Virus record (IMG/VR): IMGVR_UViG_3300031841_002960 | Span: 1-30,171 of that record | Strand: one strand, 5' to 3' | DNA: 30,171 bases | From: a virus | In this document: piece after piece, positions 26,350-30,171 of the stretch | Position numbering within the stretch: position 1 is the first letter of the stretch | Layout: each line of letters begins with the position of its first letter | The notes under the pieces: generated by a model | The model's database searches: none | Seen by the model: the letters and a program-made list of their open reading frames with translations, nothing else | What the model was told of the DNA's origin: nothing | Made by a program: the position numbers and the translations under genes

Positions 26350-26702
26350 GAGCGGCAAAAATGATGTGCGCCCAGCGCAAAAAGCCAATCGCCATGAAGA
26401 AGGGCGGCAATCCTGTGGCTAAGAGCTTGTCCAGCGCGGCTCTAAAGCCAAAGGTGGTAAAACCAAAGAAAGGCAAAGGGTCTTACTCAAGAAAGGGCAA
26501 GGCCCTTTCTATGTCTTCTGGGGGCAAAACAAAGTCAAAGGTAAATGAGGCCGGGAACTACACAAAGCCCGGTATGCGTAAACAGTTATTCAACAGAATC
26601 AAGGCTGGCGGAAAGGGCGGCTCTCCGGGTCAGTGGAGTGCGAGAAAAGCTCAAATGCTGGCGTCTGCTTACAAAAAAGCTGGAGGTGGCTACAAAAACT
26701 AA
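26346..26702 (+). CDS. Basic protein with 'GGxxGQWSARKAQ' domain, 118 aa
   Basis: Lys-rich N-terminus (MKKGG) and a C-terminal domain NEAGNYTKPGMRKQLFNRIKAGGKGGSPGQWSARKAQMLASAYKKAGGGYKN. That domain (YTKP-x-x-R ... KGG-x-PGQWSARKAQ-x-x-x-x-YK-x-x-GGGY) is a common phage and large-virus module, catalogued as a DUF (DUF5872-like, number from memory). Role unknown. ATGA overlap with the previous gene. Confidence 0.75.
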   Translation: MRAAKMMCAQRKKPIAMKKGGNPVAKSLSSAALKPKVVKPKKGKGSYSRKGKALSMSSGGKTKSKVNEAGNYTKPGMRKQLFNRIKAGGKGGSPGQWSARKAQMLASAYKKAGGGYKN

Positions 26703-27157
26703 TGGACCCCGTCACCGCTATTGGTATTGCTTCGACTGCCTACTCCGCCATTGTAAAAGGCTTCCAAATGGGCAAGGAAGTCGAGTCAATGGCGAAGGAC
26801 ATGGGTCGATGGATGAATGCCATCAACGAAGTTAAGAACGGACACGAGAAGGCGAAGTCGCGCCGCAAAATGTTCGGTTCTGTTGAGGAAGAGGCTCTCG
26901 AAACCTTTGCCGCCAAAAAGAAGGCGGAAAGAATGGAGGCAGAGCTTCGGCAGTTTATCCAGTATAACTACGGGGTAAACGCTTGGCAGGAAGTTATACG
27001 AATACAGGCTCAGATAAGAAAAGAAAGGCGAGAACAAGAGCTTGCCAGAAAGCAAAAAATTGAGGAACTGATGATAGGGATTGGCGTCACCTTGGGAATA
27101 TTGGTTCTAGGTGCTATAATGATATCAGTAATATGGGTGGCAACAAATGGCGCTTAA
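26702..27157 (+). CDS. Conserved membrane-anchored phage protein, 151 aa
   Basis: Begins MDPVTAIGIASTAYSAIVKGFQMGKEVESMAKDMGRWMNAINEV, then a charged coiled coil (EEEALETFAAKKKAERMEAELRQFIQYNYGVNAWQEVIRIQAQIRKERREQE) and a C-terminal membrane helix (MIGIGVTLGILVLGAIMISVIWVATNG). Related proteins occur beside tail genes in cyanophages and marine phages; role unknown. TAATG overlap with the previous gene. Confidence 0.72.
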   Translation: MDPVTAIGIASTAYSAIVKGFQMGKEVESMAKDMGRWMNAINEVKNGHEKAKSRRKMFGSVEEEALETFAAKKKAERMEAELRQFIQYNYGVNAWQEVIRIQAQIRKERREQELARKQKIEELMIGIGVTLGILVLGAIMISVIWVATNGA

Positions 27158-27407
27158 AAAATCTCAAAAAAGCCTAAAGGCTTGGACGAAACAAAAATGG
27201 AGGACCAAAAGTGGCAAGCCCTCCACGCAAGGACCGAAAGCGACCGGAGAACGGTATCTTCCGGCATCAGCTATTAAAGCCCTCTCGTCTAAGGAGTATG
27301 CGGCCACCACCCGTGCTAAAAGAAAAGCAACTAAGGCTGGTAAGCAATTTGCCAAACAGCCTAAAAAAATACGAGCTAAAGTAAAGCCGCATAGGAAGGT
27401 CAAATAA
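27147..27407 (+). CDS. Highly basic conserved protein, 86 aa
   Basis: MALKKSQKSLKAWTKQKWRTKSGKPSTQGPKATGERYLPASAIKALSSKEYAATTRAKRKATKAGKQFAKQPKKIRAKVKPHRKVK. The pattern 'W-T-x-QKWRT-x-SGKPS ... ERYLP-x-x-AIK-x-LS ... KR-x-x-x-x-x-GKQF-x-x-QPK' is a recognised family in marine phages and algal viruses, of unknown function. Extreme positive charge suggests binding to packaged DNA. Confidence 0.75.
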   Translation: MALKKSQKSLKAWTKQKWRTKSGKPSTQGPKATGERYLPASAIKALSSKEYAATTRAKRKATKAGKQFAKQPKKIRAKVKPHRKVK

Positions 27408-28084
27408 TGGCTGTAGTGACACCAGATTTACCTGAGCTGTTTGAAGAGGCGTTTGAACGCGCCGGAGTTCAGATGCAGACTGGTTACGACCTAAAAACGG
27501 CTAGGCGTAGCTTAAACATATTGACTTTGGAGTGGCAAAACCGTGGCCTTAATCTCTGGACCATTGACAATGGTACTATATCTCTTACGGCAGGCACAGC
27601 AACTTACAGTATGCCTGCGGACACTATTGACCTCATTGAACACCAAATTAGAACGGGGACGGGTACGAATCAGGTGGATACGAATCTGGAGCGCATCAGC
27701 GTCTCAACGTATGCCCAACAAGCTGCTAAGAATGCTGAGGGACGCCCCTCTCAGATTTACGTTGACCGTCAAGCAACGACTGTCAACTTTACTCTCTGGC
27801 CTGTGCCGGATGTTAGCACATACACTTTCTCGTATCATAGACTTCGTGGAATCTCTGGCGTCTCGGCTGGAATAGGCAGTACGGCGGATGTGCCACCCCG
27901 ATTTGTTCCGTGTTTGGTATCAGGTTTGGCTTACTACATTGCAATGAAGAAGCCAGAGGTGGCGGCGCGTGTGGCACCGCTAAAGCAGGAGTATGAGTTC
28001 CAATTCGAGCTTGCCGCTGGAGAGGACACAGACTCATCATCAATCAAGTTCGTGCCATACGACACGTTTTACTTAGGAGGCTAA
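27407..28084 (+). CDS. Head-tail adaptor, P22 gp4-like tail accessory factor
   Basis: 225 aa: helical start (MAVVTPDLPELFEEAFERAGVQMQTGYDLKTARRSLNILTLEWQNRGLNLWTID), beta-rich centre (TATYSMPADTIDLIEHQIRTG ... QIYVDRQATTVNFTLWPVPDVSTYTFSYHRLRGI) and helical end (AYYIAMKKPEVAARVAPLKQEYEFQFELAAGED). This matches the packaged-DNA stabilisation/tail accessory protein pattern (gp4) which binds the portal. TAATG overlap with the previous gene. Confidence 0.75.
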   Translation: MAVVTPDLPELFEEAFERAGVQMQTGYDLKTARRSLNILTLEWQNRGLNLWTIDNGTISLTAGTATYSMPADTIDLIEHQIRTGTGTNQVDTNLERISVSTYAQQAAKNAEGRPSQIYVDRQATTVNFTLWPVPDVSTYTFSYHRLRGISGVSAGIGSTADVPPRFVPCLVSGLAYYIAMKKPEVAARVAPLKQEYEFQFELAAGEDTDSSSIKFVPYDTFYLGG

Positions 28085-28085
28085 T

Positions 28086-29039
28086 ATGCCAATTGTTATT
28101 GAAAAACTAGACCCAAAGACTGGAAAGCGAAAGAAGAAAATGCCTCTTCCAAAGCGTAAGCCCCGTCACGCTAATCCAAATCATCCAATGAACACAGAGC
28201 GCACTACTGGCGACCCGCGCGGCGTAAACCGCAAGGCTGGCGGCGGCAAGCTCAAGATGGTAGAAAAGGGCGGCAAGAAGGTTCCGTTCTACGCCGCAGA
28301 TGGAGTAGGTAAAATGGCTAAAGGCGGTTACACAAACAAAGATGGTAAGGATATTGATATAAAGAAATTTCCGGGAATGAAAGGAAAGCCAATATCTCCA
28401 GCCACAAGAAAAATTCTAGGTGTTAAGAAAAAGGCCAGTGGTGGTAGCGTGAAAGTCAAGTCAGGAGATACTTTGTCTCAGATTGCCAAGTCAAAAGGCG
28501 TTACCCTCAAATCTTTGATGGCTGCTAACCCCGGAATTAAAAACGCCAATGAAATTCGCGTTGGACAAAGCATTAAGATGCCAACTGGTAAAGCAAAAAC
28601 AAGGTCACAAATAGCATTTCAAGATGTCGATAAAAATTTAAATAGACGCGATAACGTTTATGCCGGAATGACAAAATCGTCCATGAAGGCACTGGCTGAT
28701 GATACCACTGCGAAAAGGGCAAAGAAAGTTGTCGCAAGTAGTGGTGGAAAGAAAAGAATCAGAAGAAGAAAAGGTGCTGATCTTCCTGAGCAGGCAAATA
28801 AAAGAGCTAGGGTCACGACTCGTCTCAATCAGCTTGGTGAAATCAATAAACAGCGTAGAGCCGCAGATGCTGATAAAAAGCCGCAAAAGGCAAAACGCTC
28901 TCGCCCAGCAACCCCATCAAATGACATTGCCGCAAAGAAGGGCGGTGCTATGAAGGCAAAAGGTTATAAGCACGGCGGCAAGATGTGTCGTGGTGGTGGC
29001 GCCGCAACCAAGGGAAAGCGTTACGGTAAGGCTGGCTAA
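28086..29039 (+). CDS. Basic protein with a LysM domain, 317 aa
   Basis: The N-terminal third is Lys/Gly-rich with KGG motifs. Residues about 118-162 are a LysM peptidoglycan-binding module (VKVKSGDTLSQIAKSKGVTLKSLMAANPGIKNANEIRVGQSIKMP). The C-terminus is again basic (AAKKGGAMKAKGYKHGGKMCRGGG). A LysM in a tail-region gene fits a virion protein that touches the cell wall at entry. It may also condense DNA. Confidence 0.75.
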   Translation: MPIVIEKLDPKTGKRKKKMPLPKRKPRHANPNHPMNTERTTGDPRGVNRKAGGGKLKMVEKGGKKVPFYAADGVGKMAKGGYTNKDGKDIDIKKFPGMKGKPISPATRKILGVKKKASGGSVKVKSGDTLSQIAKSKGVTLKSLMAANPGIKNANEIRVGQSIKMPTGKAKTRSQIAFQDVDKNLNRRDNVYAGMTKSSMKALADDTTAKRAKKVVASSGGKKRIRRRKGADLPEQANKRARVTTRLNQLGEINKQRRAADADKKPQKAKRSRPATPSNDIAAKKGGAMKAKGYKHGGKMCRGGGAATKGKRYGKAG

Positions 29040-29554
29040 TGACTATTGCTAGAGGGAAGTATGCCTATGGCATCTGTGACAAGACAGGGTTCCGCTATAA
29101 GCTGAACGAGCTTGTTAACGAGGTCAAGAATGGCGTTAAAACTGGTCTTCGGGTCGGCAAGGATGTTGCTGATCCAGACCACCCTCAAAACTTTCTGGGG
29201 CGCTTGAGAATCAATGACCCTCAGTCTGTAATGAACGCAAGGCCAGATAGGTCAGAGCCTGTGGCTATAGCGATGCTAGGCGACAACCCGTTTGAGACTG
29301 GGGCCTCTGGTTCCAGTGTCATTACGGTAACTGAGACAAACCACGGCAGAGACACTGGAGACACAGTGCGTTTTCGTGGTGTTGATGCATTTGACGGCAT
29401 AACAAAAGCAGTTATTGAATCTGCGTCTGGATACAGCATCACAAAGGTTGATGCTAACACATACACTGTAACCGTCTCAGACACGGCTACGATTGGCAAT
29501 CAAAGCGGTGGCGGGGCATTGGCAAGTGCTGGCCCGGTAACACCGTTGGCGTGA
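29039..29554 (+). CDS. Structural protein with a beta-rich C-terminal domain, 171 aa
   Basis: The N-terminus MTIARGKYAYGICDKTGFRYKLNELVNEVKNG... is followed by PDHPQNFLGRLRINDPQSVMNARPDR. The C-terminal half is a beta domain (SSVITVTETNHGRDTGDTVRFRGVDAFDGITKAVIESASGYSITKVDANTYTVTVSDTATIG) seen in many phage tail and fibre proteins. Placed between adaptor genes. TAATG overlap with the previous gene. Confidence 0.72.
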   Translation: MTIARGKYAYGICDKTGFRYKLNELVNEVKNGVKTGLRVGKDVADPDHPQNFLGRLRINDPQSVMNARPDRSEPVAIAMLGDNPFETGASGSSVITVTETNHGRDTGDTVRFRGVDAFDGITKAVIESASGYSITKVDANTYTVTVSDTATIGNQSGGGALASAGPVTPLA

Positions 29555-29561
29555 GGTATAA

Positions 29562-30171
29562 ATGGCTTACACATACGGCGAATTAAAACAGGCCATACAA
29601 GATTTCACAGAGAATGACGAGACAGGATTCGTCAGCAATCTTCCTGTGTTTATCCGCGCAGCAGAGGATAGAATCCTAGTTAATGTTGATTTAGAGAACT
29701 TCAGAAAGAACGCTACATCAACTCTTACAATTAATGACGAGTACCTTTCAACACCATCAGACTTTTTGGCACCGTTCTCTATGTTTATTCAAACAGCAGG
29801 AAGCGAGGGCTTTCTGATTGAGAAAGATGTAAACTTCATCCGTGAAGCATATCCAGACCGCACAGCCACAGCAAAACCAAAGTATTATGGCTTCTTTGAC
29901 GCCACAGCGACCGCTGGAGCTGGAAACGTTCAGGCAAACTTTATTTTAGGGCCGACACCAGATCAAGCGTATGCGGTCGAGCTACATTACTACTATCGAC
30001 CGGCCAGCCTTACAGCTGGTGCTGATACCGAATATACATGGCTGAGCAGCAATGCCCCAAATGCCCTACTGTACGGTTCGCTAATAGAAGCGTATATTTA
30101 TATGAAGGGCGAGCAGGACGTTATCTCCATGTATGAGGGGCGCTTCCAAGAGAGCCTATCAAGACTGAAAG
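29562..30171 (+). CDS. Phage adaptor protein, C-terminus beyond window
   Basis: The frame opens with MAYTYGELKQAIQDFTENDETGFVSNLPVFIRAAEDRILVNVDLENFRKN and continues without a stop to the window end (about 203 residues). This start and the later YYYRPASLTAGADTEYTWLSSNAPNALLYGSLIEAYIYMKGE match a common phage head-tail adaptor family (DUF6682-like, number from memory). Probably part of the connector below the portal. Confidence 0.75.
   Translation, partial: MAYTYGELKQAIQDFTENDETGFVSNLPVFIRAAEDRILVNVDLENFRKNATSTLTINDEYLSTPSDFLAPFSMFIQTAGSEGFLIEKDVNFIREAYPDRTATAKPKYYGFFDATATAGAGNVQANFILGPTPDQAYAVELHYYYRPASLTAGADTEYTWLSSNAPNALLYGSLIEAYIYMKGEQDVISMYEGRFQESLSRLK

Noticed and set aside
1-30171. CRISPR array, insertion sequence or integrase/attachment site
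   Set aside because: No regularly spaced repeats, transposase motifs or recombinase gene were seen.

Overview
The window is part of a double-stranded DNA tailed phage. The evidence is a terminase, portal, scaffold, major capsid and head-tail adaptor series in the usual order, a primase-helicase, a recombination cassette, and many short overlapping genes. Small Lys/Gly-rich proteins, a GroES-like gene in the head module, DUF6378 and a DUF1071 annealing protein point by family resemblance to an uncultured aquatic (probably marine) phage of a proteobacterium. The P22 gp4-like adaptor suggests a podovirus-type tail, but this is inference. No integrase, DNA polymerase, RNA polymerase or CRISPR array is visible.

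Layout. (1) 1-2817, minus strand: recombination cassette with a PD-(D/E)XK nuclease, a Sak3-like annealing protein (DUF1071), an SSB-like protein ending DDIPF, an HNH protein and small unknowns. (2) 2861-5705, plus strand: RusA-like resolvase, a small unknown, an AT-rich palindromic region, a T7 gp4-like primase-helicase and a DUF6378 protein, closed by a bidirectional terminator. (3) 5834-13857, minus strand: a long accessory region of small genes (one HNH protein) leading to a metallopeptidase-VWA protein, a MoxR-like AAA ATPase and four unknown genes. (4) 13858-14555: intergenic control region. (5) 14556-30171, plus strand apart from two small minus genes: small and large terminase, portal, GroES, scaffold, capsid, structural proteins, a run of small basic proteins, and tail adaptors, the last cut by the window end.

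The main discovery is in the leftward unit at 12.1-13.9 kb. Four gene junctions or leaders carry sequences with the complete hammerhead ribozyme core (CUGANGA, GAAA, cleavage after GUC) on the coding (minus) strand. Three (12151-12210, 12919-12976, 13486-13544) are type I, sit exactly at gene ends, and show compensatory changes in stems I and II and in a pseudoknot between loop II and the bases just 3' of stem I. In all three the 3' strand of stem I can instead pair with a downstream copy of its partner, so the cleaved mRNA would start with a hairpin. The fourth (13862-13918) is type III, has a complementary loop I/loop II pair, and places the Shine-Dalgarno of the first gene inside stem III. 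Together they look like self-cleaving punctuation of a polycistronic phage mRNA ending in the MoxR/VWA genes.

Other regulatory layers: eight copies of a TTGTAC-N4-GTACAA palindrome near gene starts and ends, a family of stable intergenic hairpins (two with a stop codon in the loop), several intrinsic terminators, a 37-bp AT-rich inverted repeat shared by 3.5 kb and 16.1 kb, and two unassigned folded RNA candidates at 6.7 kb and 14.1 kb.
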